33,801 bases of DNA, taken from UBA3478 sp964217345. GTDB taxonomy: Bacteria; Bacteroidota; Bacteroidia; Flavobacteriales; Flavobacteriaceae. The DNA is taken from contig CAXPJI010000011.1 in NCBI GenBank assembly GCA_964217345.1, positions 1-33,801 of the forward strand. The letters run 5' to 3'. The notes under the pieces are model-generated. The model was not told the origin of the DNA, searched no databases, and was given only the letters and a program-made list of their open reading frames with translations. Below, piece by piece: positions 25,902 through 33,731 of this stretch. Each line of letters starts with the position of its first letter. The stretch's first letter is position 1. A program made the position numbers and the translations under genes.

Positions 25902-27390
25902 CAGACTGCGTAAGTATCCCTAATAGTGATCGTATACCTTCAAACAGATTTTTCATACGAATGTTCTCATTAGATGCATGAATTTGCGCGTCTGGATTAG
26001 GAATCCGCAATGCAATACCTTCAATTTGAAGCGCATCAATAAACTTACCTATGGGTTGAGAACCACCAGTCGTATTGAGCTTTAAGACTTCGTTCTTTCC
26101 TAAACCCCTTTGAATTCCGCTCACTAACCAATCACCAAATTTAGAATCAATCGGGGTTCGAAAAGCCACCGAACCCACGGTGGTTTCCATAGTCAGCAAT
26201 TTCAAGTACTCCTTGTGCTCTGCTCTAGTTGGCGGATGGGGAAGAATTAAATAACCTTGCTCTCGAATATGTTTTTGAATCAAATCAAATTGTCGTTCTG
26301 CAGGAGTTTCAGGAGTTAGTCTTAACTCAAATTCAGCGGTAACTTCAGTAGGAATTCTCGTCTTCACGTTAGCTGTATTTGAAGAAATCCCTCGAAGAAT
26401 TAAACTAGGATGCTGATATACCTGTTGAGGGTGTAAGCGATCAGTATAGAGCTTTGATTCTAGTCTTGATTCAAGTTGTTCGAAGGTTCCGAGATCTAAC
26501 GATTCAAAATAACTAAGATCAATGGCCGACTCTTTATAAGGATCAAATTCGTTGATAAGGATTTCTTCATGATCTCCAACCATAGATGCCACAAGCTGGT
26601 TCATGAGATACCATGGATTCGGACTAATCCCCGAATACTGCCCGCTATGAAGTTCTGAAGGTGCCCCATAAACCGTGAGCTTCATTGTCGCAATTCCTCT
26701 AGCACCAAAGGTTAGGGTTGGTACGTCTGCTAGAGACCTTGTTCCGTCCAATATCAATAGCGCATCCGCTGTAAGTTCCTCAGATTTAAGTGCCAGCAGC
26801 GAGGTTAGATTTTTCGAGCCTTTCTCCTCCTCTGTATCCCCAATGATTTTAATATTAACCTCGGGAGTAATTCCTTCACGATGGAGACGCTTTAATGCAT
26901 ATAGTAGTGAGAAAGCAGGGCCCTTAGAATCTGAAGCCCCACGAGCAAATAATGCCAAAGAATCGATTGGCTCACTACCCTTTTCAACTTCTTTCCAGTC
27001 ACTACCGATCTTATGTTTTAAGACAGGAGAAAAAGGATCTTTTTGCTCCCAATTAGAGCTGTCAGCTGGTAAGGCATCTAATTGAAGATAGATCAGCAGG
27101 GTCTTCTCAGCCCCTACATTCAAATTGGCGTATAAATAAGGGGTTTCTTTTACTTCCCATTTACTTACCTCAAAGTCAAGACGGGTTAAATAACTGGTCA
27201 GAAAATCTAGATTATTTTGAATACCCAGAGCATCATCAGAAACATTCGAAATCGATAAGTAATCGTTAAACTCTGAGAGAATTTCATTCTTTTCTTTTAC
27301 AGAAAGATCAAACTCTTGTGCACATATCGAACCCATTGACAGAACGACGAGCAATAAAATGAAAGATGCTTTACTAGTGAAATACCTCAT
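25891..27390 (-). CDS. Exported M20 metallopeptidase, first His ligand replaced
   Basis: M20 family dipeptidase-like enzyme of 499 residues. I take the ATG at 27390, giving MRYFTSKASFILLLVVL and a signal peptide ending CAQ; an ATG at 27423 would add 11 residues without improving the signal. Motifs: YLQLDALPADSSNWEQKDPFSP (Q103, D105), RGASDSKGPA (D154), GDTEEEKGS (E188, E189), LILDGTRS (D215), LHSGQYSG and QIHASNENI. In the family the first motif is H-x-D with His as a metal ligand; here it is Q-x-D. All other ligands are visible, so the enzyme may still bind one or two metals in an altered way. It overlaps the DUF819 carrier gene by 11 nt. Confidence 0.87.
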   Translation of the reverse strand: MRYFTSKASFILLLVVLSMGSICAQEFDLSVKEKNEILSEFNDYLSISNVSDDALGIQNNLDFLTSYLTRLDFEVSKWEVKETPYLYANLNVGAEKTLLIYLQLDALPADSSNWEQKDPFSPVLKHKIGSDWKEVEKGSEPIDSLALFARGASDSKGPAFSLLYALKRLHREGITPEVNIKIIGDTEEEKGSKNLTSLLALKSEELTADALLILDGTRSLADVPTLTFGARGIATMKLTVYGAPSELHSGQYSGISPNPWYLMNQLVASMVGDHEEILINEFDPYKESAIDLSYFESLDLGTFEQLESRLESKLYTDRLHPQQVYQHPSLILRGISSNTANVKTRIPTEVTAEFELRLTPETPAERQFDLIQKHIREQGYLILPHPPTRAEHKEYLKLLTMETTVGSVAFRTPIDSKFGDWLVSGIQRGLGKNEVLKLNTTGGSQPIGKFIDALQIEGIALRIPNPDAQIHASNENIRMKNLFEGIRSLLGILTQSDDF

Positions 27391-27489
27391 CACAACTGAG
27401 TTTACCATCCGTCTAACATACATAAAAATCGCATCGGTTTTAAGAATGCTTTACCCTACTTTTAACTTTATACATTAACTTGGACGTTT

Positions 27490-28170
27490 ATGAAAATTAC
27501 CTTTTTAGGACACGCATCCCTGCACATTGAAGTAGGCGGCAAACACCTTGTCGTAGACCCCTTTATAACGGGCAACCCTGTCAATTCAGTCATTAATATT
27601 GAGACGCTTCAAGCAGATTACATTTTAATTACTCACGCACATCAAGACCATATCCTAGATGTTCAAGCGATTGGGGAGCGAACTGGAGCAACGATTATCT
27701 CTAACTTCGAAATCGTGAGCCATTTTGAAAAAATCGGATTGAAAGGACACCCAATGAATCATGGCGGAAATTGGACTTTCGATTTCGGTGACCTTCAATA
27801 TGTGAATGCCATCCATAGCTCTAGCTTCCCCGATGGTTCATACGGTGGTCAACCTGGAGGTTTTATTCTTTCTAGCTCTGAAGGCACGGTCTATATCGCT
27901 GGTGATACAGCACTAACCTATGACATGAAACTCTATGGTGAATCTCATCAGATTGATCTCGCAGTACTCCCAGTCGGAGATAATTTTACCATGGGGTATA
28001 AAGAGGCGCTCAAGGCTTCAAAATTACTCGGATGCTCCAAAGTACTCGGATATCATTTCGACACTTTCGGATTGATCAAAATCGATCACGAAGCAGCTAA
28101 AAACCACTTTCTTGATCATGGAGCTTCTCTAGAATTACTAGAGATCGGTGAGTCACTAGAGCTGTCTTAA
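27490..28170 (+). CDS. UlaG/UPF0173-like metal-dependent hydrolase
   Basis: Cytoplasmic metallo-beta-lactamase-fold hydrolase of 226 residues, the normal size for the UPF0173 (YtkL-like) group. Seen: KITFLGHASLHIEVGGKHLVVDPFI at the N-terminus, the metal motif THAHQDHILD (H49, H51, D53, H54), NHGGNWTF, VYIAGDTALTYDMK and a late GYHFDTF. No signal peptide. Members include the ascorbate-6-phosphate lactonase UlaG, but this one has no ascorbate pathway neighbours, so the substrate is unknown. Diverges from the M20 gene; a weak -7-like TAACTTG lies 7 nt before the ATG. Confidence 0.9.
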   Translation: MKITFLGHASLHIEVGGKHLVVDPFITGNPVNSVINIETLQADYILITHAHQDHILDVQAIGERTGATIISNFEIVSHFEKIGLKGHPMNHGGNWTFDFGDLQYVNAIHSSSFPDGSYGGQPGGFILSSSEGTVYIAGDTALTYDMKLYGESHQIDLAVLPVGDNFTMGYKEALKASKLLGCSKVLGYHFDTFGLIKIDHEAAKNHFLDHGASLELLEIGESLELS

Positions 28171-28249
28171 AATTGGTAGCTTTACCTTGATTAATGGTAT
28201 TTTAAGAGGTATCAGAATCGATACCTTTAGCCCTTTAAATCAATACATT

Positions 28250-28717
28250 ATGAAAAAAATCTTTTACATCTTATTCGCTCTACCTATCCTAAGTTTTGCT
28301 CAATCCGAATACAAGGTATCCTCATACCTAACTGAAGGATTCAAAGCTCCCAACACCCATTACATTGGTGAAGCATGGTTGAATGGAGTACTATCTGCGG
28401 ATGAGGAACTACCTTATGGAATTACCAAAGCCACCTTTAAAGCAAATTCAACTCTAGACTGGCATTATCACAGTTCAGTTCAGGTGTTGATTGTTGTTGA
28501 AGGCGAAGGCTATTACCAAGAAAAAGGAAAGGCTGCGATTCGCATGAAAATCGGTGATGTGATTCGATGTGAAAAAGGTACAGAGCACTGGCACGCTTCC
28601 TCAAAAGAATCTGATGTCACCTATCTAGCACTTTATGGAGGTACAGAGCCTACCACTTGGACAGAGGTTCTAACCCAAGAAGCCTTCGATACAATCGCGG
28701 ATCAATTAAAGCAATAA
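28250..28717 (+). CDS. Exported cupin-domain protein
   Basis: 155-residue single-domain cupin with a signal peptide (MKKIFYILFALPILSFAQ). The start is set at ATG 28250; an upstream in-frame TTG at 28187 would place 21 extra residues ahead of the signal. A -7-like TACCTTTA at 28222 would give a short leader ending here, which agrees. Cupin motif 1 is STLDWHYHSSVQVLIVVEGEGYYQ (HxH kept, the usual Glu replaced by Gln) and motif 2 is GDVIRCEKGTEHWHAS. Probably binds a metal and acts as a small secreted binding protein, isomerase or dioxygenase. Its stop is directly followed by the stop of the opposite-strand SDR gene with no base between. Confidence 0.88.
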   Translation: MKKIFYILFALPILSFAQSEYKVSSYLTEGFKAPNTHYIGEAWLNGVLSADEELPYGITKATFKANSTLDWHYHSSVQVLIVVEGEGYYQEKGKAAIRMKIGDVIRCEKGTEHWHASSKESDVTYLALYGGTEPTTWTEVLTQEAFDTIADQLKQ

Positions 28718-30145
28718 TTAATTCGAGGTTAGTTTATTTAACATACCATTGAATATGTAAGAATGGAAGGGTAAAACAGCGTACCAATACATTCGACCGT
28801 ACACCCCAAGGGGTCGAAAGGTAGCAGTCTGAACTAATCGATTATTTACAATTTTAAATTCTAACCATGCTTCACCTGGGAGTTTCATTTCAGCATAGAG
28901 TGTTAAGTGACCAGTTTTTTTATCAGAATGGATGACTCTCCAAAAGTCGATTGCATCACCGGTATTGATGGTATGAATGTTAGTTCGGCCTCTTCTTAGG
29001 CCTACCCCACCAGACAGCTTATCAATAAAACCTCGTAATTCCCATAGAAAATCAGCATGATACCACCCTGTCTCGCCACCAATTCTCCATAGTTTATCAA
29101 TCGTTAATTTTTTGTCCTTCATCTCTTTAATTCGCTTATCTCTAAAACAACCAAATTCTGGAACTCTTGGTGTTTCAGTAATTTCAAAGTTGAATCCACT
29201 ACTGGTAAACGAATCCTTCCAACTCGATGCAATTCTGTTTGATGAAATTTTACTAAAAGCTTTATCTAAAGCTTCTTTATAACCTATAGGCTGAATACCT
29301 AAAATTGAGTTTATATCGCTAGGGCTGCAGATAACCTCTGTCTTCATACTATCTACTAAAGAAACCGCCAATCGATATGAAGTTGAAGTAACAAAGTAGA
29401 GCCAATAGGAAGAGATTCTAGGTGTCATTACAGGAACGGTATAGATGTATCGTTTTAACTTTCTTGCTTCAGCGTAGCCTAACAACATTTCCTTATAGGT
29501 AAGAATATCTGCACTCCCGATATCGTAATGTTTGTTATAAGTCTGTGGTTCAAAGAGCGATTTACTTAAGTACTGTAAAACGTCGCTAATTCCAATAGGT
29601 TGGCATCTAGTTCGTAACCACTTCGGGGTGATCATCACAGGTAACTTTTCGACCAAATCTCGTATGATCTCGAAAGATGCACTCCCAGAACCAATAATTA
29701 TCCCAGCGCGTAGGCAAGTAAAATTATACGTCCCTTTAGCTAAAATATCTTCAACATTCTTGCGTGAATCTAGATGTTTTGAAAGATCTAAACTGTTTAC
29801 AATTCCACTCAAATAAATAACGTGCTCTACAGTAGTTTGATTCAAGTAACTGACGAAATTGAGAGCGCATATTCGTTCTAATTCATCAAAATTATGATTG
29901 GAAGACATCGAATGCACTAGGTAGTAGGCACCATCAATATCAACGGGTAACTTATCTAAAGACTCACGATTAAGTAAATCTACCTCTATTACTTCGATGT
30001 GTTTACTTTCAAAGTCATTGAGATTAAACCTCATGGTATCTCTGACACAGCATACTACGTCAAAATTCATATTAATCAGAACTTCAAGCAATCGCTTGCC
30101 GATATAACCGTTTGCTCCGGTTAAAAGAATTTTATTTCGCTTCAC
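28718..30145 (-). CDS. SDR-family NAD(P)-binding protein with DUF2867 domain
   Basis: 475-residue two-domain protein. Residues 1 to about 230 form an extended/atypical SDR Rossmann domain: LLTGANGYIGKRL (G10, G13, G16), VEVDLLNRESL, YYLVHSMSS, VIYLSGIV and FTCLRAGIIIGSGSASFEIIRDLVE. From about 330 on, WRIGGETGWYHADFLWELRGFIDKLSGGVGLRRGR and DAIDFWRV mark the DUF2867 domain. The whole resembles NAD(P)-binding proteins such as YbjT, probably an oxidoreductase or a redox-sensing regulator. It starts with GTG at 30145, the base next to the preceding TAA, and there is no better ATG. It is joined with zero spacing to the secreted protein upstream and with zero spacing to the converging cupin gene. 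Confidence 0.88.
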   Translation of the reverse strand: MKRNKILLTGANGYIGKRLLEVLINMNFDVVCCVRDTMRFNLNDFESKHIEVIEVDLLNRESLDKLPVDIDGAYYLVHSMSSNHNFDELERICALNFVSYLNQTTVEHVIYLSGIVNSLDLSKHLDSRKNVEDILAKGTYNFTCLRAGIIIGSGSASFEIIRDLVEKLPVMITPKWLRTRCQPIGISDVLQYLSKSLFEPQTYNKHYDIGSADILTYKEMLLGYAEARKLKRYIYTVPVMTPRISSYWLYFVTSTSYRLAVSLVDSMKTEVICSPSDINSILGIQPIGYKEALDKAFSKISSNRIASSWKDSFTSSGFNFEITETPRVPEFGCFRDKRIKEMKDKKLTIDKLWRIGGETGWYHADFLWELRGFIDKLSGGVGLRRGRTNIHTINTGDAIDFWRVIHSDKKTGHLTLYAEMKLPGEAWLEFKIVNNRLVQTATFRPLGVYGRMYWYAVLPFHSYIFNGMLNKLTSN

Positions 30146-30853
30146 TTAATTAACCGAGAAAGAAAAAATGGGGTTTGAAGAAAATTGAGAGGTAGTACCC
30201 TTGTAAACAAAAGCATACTCACCAGGTACAAGATTCGTTTGAATTCGAAACTTAGAATTCGAAATTGCCTCCCAGTTAAAATCAATAAGGAGTTTAGGAT
30301 CAATTTGAAAGCTTGGGCCTTTGAGTAAACCTAGAGAACCGATTTTGATAGATCGTTGTTCTTTTTTTGAATTTACTTTTAGAGGAACAAGTATAAAATT
30401 AGCCGGTGATTGTGCACTTGCAATATTCTGTTCATTAGATATGGTGGATATGGCATTTCCTCCGAAGTCTACATTTCGTGTTATATCTAATAGAATTACC
30501 TGATTTTGCTTATCAATTTTATTCATTGAAGACGACCCGATTAGAATAGATTTTGTTCCTCCTCCAGCCAGGCCAAAAGAAAACATGGTACCTAACATAT
30601 CTATTTTATGATTGGCAAAAACCTCTGGTATCATTCTTTTTCCTTGATAATAAAATCCGTCTAATTCATTACTATCATCAGAACGTAGAAGCTTTGATTT
30701 AACCTCCCTTGCGATAGAATCATATTCTACTTGAGTTAATAATCCGAGAGAAAGAAGCTCCTTAGAATTCTTTAGCTTTTGAATAAGTACGTCGTTTTGA
30801 GCGCTTGAAAATGTAAGAGAAAAAGTAAAAAACAAAAATAATAAGTGCCTCAT
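30146..30853 (-). CDS. Exported protein with SHOCT-like motif, function unknown
   Basis: 235 residues, signal peptide ending FSSAQ (about residue 19). Directly after it is a short helical element, LKNSKELLSLGLLTQVEYDSIAREVKSKLL, that matches the SHOCT pattern (L..L...GLit..EfexxkxxlL), an oligomerisation motif usually found at protein ends. The rest (70-235) is strand-rich with glycine turns (GTMFSFGLAGGGTKSILIG, FILVPLKVN, GEYAFVYKGTT) and reads like a beta-sandwich. I do not recognise the family. It ends right beside the GTG start of the SDR gene (TAAGTG), which would suit translational coupling. No cysteines suggesting lipidation. Confidence 0.68.
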   Translation of the reverse strand: MRHLLFLFFTFSLTFSSAQNDVLIQKLKNSKELLSLGLLTQVEYDSIAREVKSKLLRSDDSNELDGFYYQGKRMIPEVFANHKIDMLGTMFSFGLAGGGTKSILIGSSSMNKIDKQNQVILLDITRNVDFGGNAISTISNEQNIASAQSPANFILVPLKVNSKKEQRSIKIGSLGLLKGPSFQIDPKLLIDFNWEAISNSKFRIQTNLVPGEYAFVYKGTTSQFSSNPIFSFSVN

Positions 30854-30989
30854 AATGATAAGAATATATGAAAATTAGAGTTCTTGGACAAGTAGTTAAT
30901 TTCTTCCATTAATGTTTCCATATAGTTGCCATTCTACTTTACACCTCATACAGCTTAACATCTTCAAAGTTGTCCTTACTTTTACAGCT

Positions 30990-31709
30990 GTGGAGACCAG
31001 AATTAATAAATACCTCAGTGAAATAGGATATTGCTCCCGAAGAGGGGCAGATAAACTTCTCGAAGAAGGGCGAATCACTATTAACGGCGTTAAGCCTGAG
31101 TTGGGTACAAAGGTCTCTGAGAACGACATCATTGCTGTCGATGGCAAAGTCGTTGGAGGGCGAAAAGAACAACACGTCTATATTGCACTAAACAAGCCTA
31201 GGGGTATTGTCTGCACTACTGACCGAAGAGTCGAAAAGGACAATATCGTTGACTTTGTGGGGCATCCGCAAAGAATATTCCCTATCGGTCGATTAGATAA
31301 ACCTTCAGAGGGTCTGATTCTATTAACCAGTGATGGTGACATCGTCAACAAAATTCTTCGAGCCCGAAACAACCACGAGAAAGAATACATCGTCAAGGTG
31401 GATAAACCTATCGATCAAAAATTCATCTCGAAAATGAGCAATGGTATTCCCATTCTAGGAACCATTACCAATAAGTGTTTCGTGGAACAAATAGGACCTA
31501 AAACCTTTCGAATCATTCTAACCCAAGGGCTCAATCGTCAGATTCGCCGAATGTGCGAATACCTCGATTACAGGGTCACTAAGCTTAAACGCATTCGAAT
31601 CATGAATATAAGCTTAGATTTACCTGTAGGGCAGTGGCGCGATTTACGTGCTGAAGAACTTACAGAACTGAATAAACTTTGTGAGGAAAGCTCAAAAACT
31701 CATTCCTAA
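30990..31709 (+). CDS. rluF: 23S rRNA pseudouridine synthase RluF
   Basis: Makes pseudouridine in the large ribosomal RNA; cytoplasmic. S4 RNA-binding domain at the start (ETRINKYLSEIGYCSRRGADKLLEEGRITING), then the catalytic domain with GRLDKPSEGLILLTSDGD (the active-site Asp is in GRLD) and LTQGLNRQIRRMCEYLDYRV, the RluF/RsuA-type ending. I start it at GTG 30990, because the S4 domain begins there with VETRINKYL; an upstream ATG at 30912 would add 26 residues with no homology. A -7-like TACTTTTA lies 5 nt before that GTG. 239 residues. It runs into a M28 peptidase gene after 6 nt; the two are not functionally related in any obvious way. Confidence 0.93.
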   Translation: METRINKYLSEIGYCSRRGADKLLEEGRITINGVKPELGTKVSENDIIAVDGKVVGGRKEQHVYIALNKPRGIVCTTDRRVEKDNIVDFVGHPQRIFPIGRLDKPSEGLILLTSDGDIVNKILRARNNHEKEYIVKVDKPIDQKFISKMSNGIPILGTITNKCFVEQIGPKTFRIILTQGLNRQIRRMCEYLDYRVTKLKRIRIMNISLDLPVGQWRDLRAEELTELNKLCEESSKTHS

Positions 31710-31715
31710 ACAACT

Positions 31716-32657
31716 ATGAAAAACGTTCAAATTTTAATTCTCACCCTATTCATTGCCAGCTGTGCGACTAAGCCGCTATCGCTCGAAGAAGTCCAAAAAA
31801 GTATCACTGCTACAGAGACGGAGCAGATTTTATATACCCTCGCTTCTGATGAAATGAAGGGCCGAGAAAGTGCTAGTGGCGGATACCAAATGGCTGCAGA
31901 TTTCGTTACCAACTTCTTCGAAGAAAATGGAATTGAACCTTTTTATCCGGCTTACAAAGACTCTTTACAAACCAAAGAAGTTTGGAGTTATAACTTAGTA
32001 GGTTTTTTAGGTAAGTTCGAACAAAACAAACCTACCATTTTAATCGGGGCACATCTCGATCATATTGGAGTCAAGAACGAAAATGAAGAAGACCCCATTT
32101 TCAATGGCGCCAACGATAACGCATCCGGATCAACCGCTGTGCTACAAATTGCAAAGTTCTTAGCTACAAAAGAGTGGAATCAAAACGTACTTGTGGCCTT
32201 ATTTGCAGACGAAGAGAAGGGACTTAGAGGCGCTGCCCATCTAGCCCAGCGATTGAAAGAAGAAGGTGTTTCGCTTGCTTATATGGTCAACTTCGAAATG
32301 CTTGGAGCAACCTTGACTACCGGAGAAAATCAGGTTTACATGACCGGATACAACCTCTCAGACATGCCCGAAAAAATGAACGCCTATGCTCCAGAGTTTG
32401 TTCAATTTCTTCCCGAAGCCAAGCAGTATAATCTTTTTAGAAGATCAGATAATTACTCTTTCTACAAAATTCACAACATCCCAGCGCAGACCTTATCTAC
32501 CTTCGATTTTAAGAATTATGATTACTATCACAAGGCAGGAGACGAGGCCGAGAAATTGGATGTTGTCAATATGAATAAAGTGATCAGTACTTCTGCTTAT
32601 GTATTGGCAAAAATGCTCGAAGACGAAGTGACCATTATACTCTCTGAAGAAGAATAA
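31716..32657 (+). CDS. M28 family peptidase lipoprotein
   Basis: 313-residue zinc aminopeptidase-like enzyme with lipobox IASC and lipidated Cys16, so it faces the periplasm or cell surface. Ligands in order: LIGAHLDHIG (H113, D115), NGANDNASGST (D134), LFADEEKGLRG (E166, E167), NFEMLG (Glu where the usual residue is Asp) and YYHKAGDEAE for the final His. The Glu in NFEMLG is, from memory, common in Bacteroidota members and should still bind zinc. Probably removes N-terminal amino acids from small peptides. Between RluF (6 nt upstream) and the truncated GH13 lipoprotein gene (9 nt downstream). Confidence 0.9.
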   Translation: MKNVQILILTLFIASCATKPLSLEEVQKSITATETEQILYTLASDEMKGRESASGGYQMAADFVTNFFEENGIEPFYPAYKDSLQTKEVWSYNLVGFLGKFEQNKPTILIGAHLDHIGVKNENEEDPIFNGANDNASGSTAVLQIAKFLATKEWNQNVLVALFADEEKGLRGAAHLAQRLKEEGVSLAYMVNFEMLGATLTTGENQVYMTGYNLSDMPEKMNAYAPEFVQFLPEAKQYNLFRRSDNYSFYKIHNIPAQTLSTFDFKNYDYYHKAGDEAEKLDVVNMNKVISTSAYVLAKMLEDEVTIILSEEE

Positions 32658-32666
32658 ATCGTACCC

Positions 32667-33119
32667 ATGAATTACTGCAAGCTCCCTCTATTACTACTCC
32701 TTTTATTGGTAACCGGATGTAACTCGACTCCTGAAAAATCGGTTAATTCTGAAAATTGGTGGAAAGAAGGCATCGTTTATCAGCTCTACCCTCAAAGTTT
32801 TAAAGATAGCGGTGGCGATGGGTTCGGAGACTTTAAGGGCATCATAGAAGAAATCGACTATTTAGATGAACTGGGTATAGATATTATTTGGATGAATCCA
32901 TTCTTTGAGTCTCCCCTAGTCGATAACGGATACGATGTCAGTGATTACAGATCGATTTTAGAACGTTACGGAAGCCTCGAAGACTTCAAACAAATGATCG
33001 ATCTACTCCACAGTCGAGGCATCAGATTTGTCCTTGATATTGTAGTAAATCATTCGAGTAACCAACACGAGTGGTTCAAACAATCTAGAAGCTCTAGAGA
33101 TAATTCAAATGAGTATTGA
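32667..33119 (+). pseudogene. Truncated GH13 alpha-amylase-family lipoprotein (5' fragment)
   Basis: Begins like a complete lipoprotein glycosidase: lipobox VTGC with Cys18, then the GH13 start WWKEGIVYQLYPQSFKDSGGDGFGD, GIDIIWMNPFFESPLVDNGYDVSDY, and conserved region I, DIVVNHSSNQHEWF. It stops after 150 residues at a TGA (33117-33119) just after SRSSRDNSNEY, where intact relatives continue with RDYYxW. Conserved regions II-IV, holding the nucleophile Asp, acid Glu and third Asp, are absent, so it cannot be an active glycosidase. What follows is not the rest of a GH13 gene but part of a different gene, overlapping by 11 nt. This marks a deletion joint or misassembly rather than a frameshift. 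Confidence 0.88.
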
Positions 33120-33507
33120 TTTCACCAAACCTGCCCAATATCACTTCGAACTTTCACAAAAACTGAAAAAACTTCGTCATAAAGGGGTTTTGATCATTGG
33201 TAGCGGAAACATTGTACACAACCTGCGTTTAGTAGACTGGCAAAATTTCGATAAGGATAATCACGGCCATGATTGGGCTATTGAAGCGAGGGAAATTCTC
33301 AATAAGCATATCCTTGAAGGAAATTTCAAAGCACTTGTTGAATACGAGAAATTATCTACCGCAATTCAAATGGCGATCCCAACACCTGATCATTATCTAC
33401 CGCTTATATACACCTTAGGTTTAAAAGAAAATAATGAGACTGTTTCATTATTCAATGATAAACTCGTTGCTGGAAGCCTGAGTATGACCAGTGTAAAAAT
33501 CACCTAG
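33109..33507 (+). pseudogene. 3' fragment of a ygiD-like DODA/LigB dioxygenase gene
   Basis: Codes for 132 residues matching the C-terminal half of 4,5-DOPA-extradiol-dioxygenase-like proteins (YgiD, usually about 260-275 residues). Seen: SIDFTKPAQYHFELSQKLKKLRHKGVLIIGSGNIVHNLRLVDW, HDWAIEAREILNKHIL, AIPTPDHYLPLIYTLGL and VAGSLSMTSVKI at the very end. The N-terminal half with the first metal-binding histidines is missing. The apparent ATG at 33109 aligns with a Met inside the intact family (the QxSID segment), so it is an accidental start. It is preceded directly by the truncated GH13 sequence. Almost certainly not a working enzyme. Confidence 0.88.
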
Positions 33508-33570
33508 TTTAAGATGGGGTAACACTACTATAATTTATTAATTGTGCTTTCGAATTAACTCATTCCCCAC

Positions 33571-33578
33571 TACCTTTG
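33571..33578 (+). promoter_or_regulatory. -7 box of the TPP-riboswitch transcript
   Basis: TACCTTTG matches TAnnTTTG exactly. Transcription would begin near 33584, which is where helix P1 of the TPP aptamer starts, so the riboswitch is right at the 5' end of the RNA. The nearest TTG (33542-33544) is 26 nt from the box, longer than the usual 17-23 nt, so the -33 element is not clear. Confidence 0.7.
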
Positions 33579-33583
33579 TACCG

Positions 33584-33657
33584 TTCTCAAAAGGGGTGCT
33601 TTTTAAAGGCTGAGATCATACCCAATGAACCTAGAACAGGTAATGCTGTTTAGGGAA
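33584..33657 (+). ncRNA. TPP riboswitch (THI element)
   Basis: Thiamine-pyrophosphate-binding aptamer in the leader of the following gene. The conserved core is present in order: AGGGGTGC, GGCTGAGA then TACCC, GAACCT, TAATGC, and AGGGAA. Helix P1 can be formed by TTCTC (33584-33588) with GGGAA (33653-33657), with one G-T pair. A perfect GAAGCA/TGCTTC hairpin (33661-33674) follows and may be part of the expression platform; no U-run lies directly behind it, so a block on translation, or longer-range pairing, is more likely than a simple terminator. High thiamine pyrophosphate is expected to reduce expression of the downstream gene. Confidence 0.95.
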
Positions 33658-33660
33658 ACC

Positions 33661-33674
33661 GAAGCAAATGCTTC
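33661..33674 (+). promoter_or_regulatory. Hairpin in the riboswitch expression platform
   Basis: Perfect inverted repeat GAAGCA-AA-TGCTTC just after the TPP aptamer and about 58 nt before the ATG at 33732. It could compete with or stack on helix P1. It is not followed directly by a T-run (CTCTTTTTAT comes about 27 nt later), so it is not a standard terminator. Confidence 0.5.
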
Positions 33675-33731
33675 ATTCAATTACTAATCAAGAATAATTA
33701 CCTCTTTTTATTCGTTTTAAATTTCTTTAAA

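Noticed and set aside
26675..27085. 136-codon open frame on the plus strand inside the M20 gene
   Set aside because: It is opposite a well-supported peptidase with intact motifs, has low-complexity serine-rich content and no recognisable domain; best explained as a shadow frame.
30912..30990. ATG start at 30912 for RluF
   Set aside because: The 26 added residues do not resemble the family; the S4 domain begins right after GTG 30990.
32667..33507. Simple frameshift in one gene
   Set aside because: The two halves belong to unrelated families (GH13 and DODA/LigB), so no single base change could restore one protein.
33661..33674. Intrinsic terminator behind the TPP aptamer
   Set aside because: The hairpin is only 6 bp and is not directly followed by a T-run; kept only as a possible part of the expression platform.
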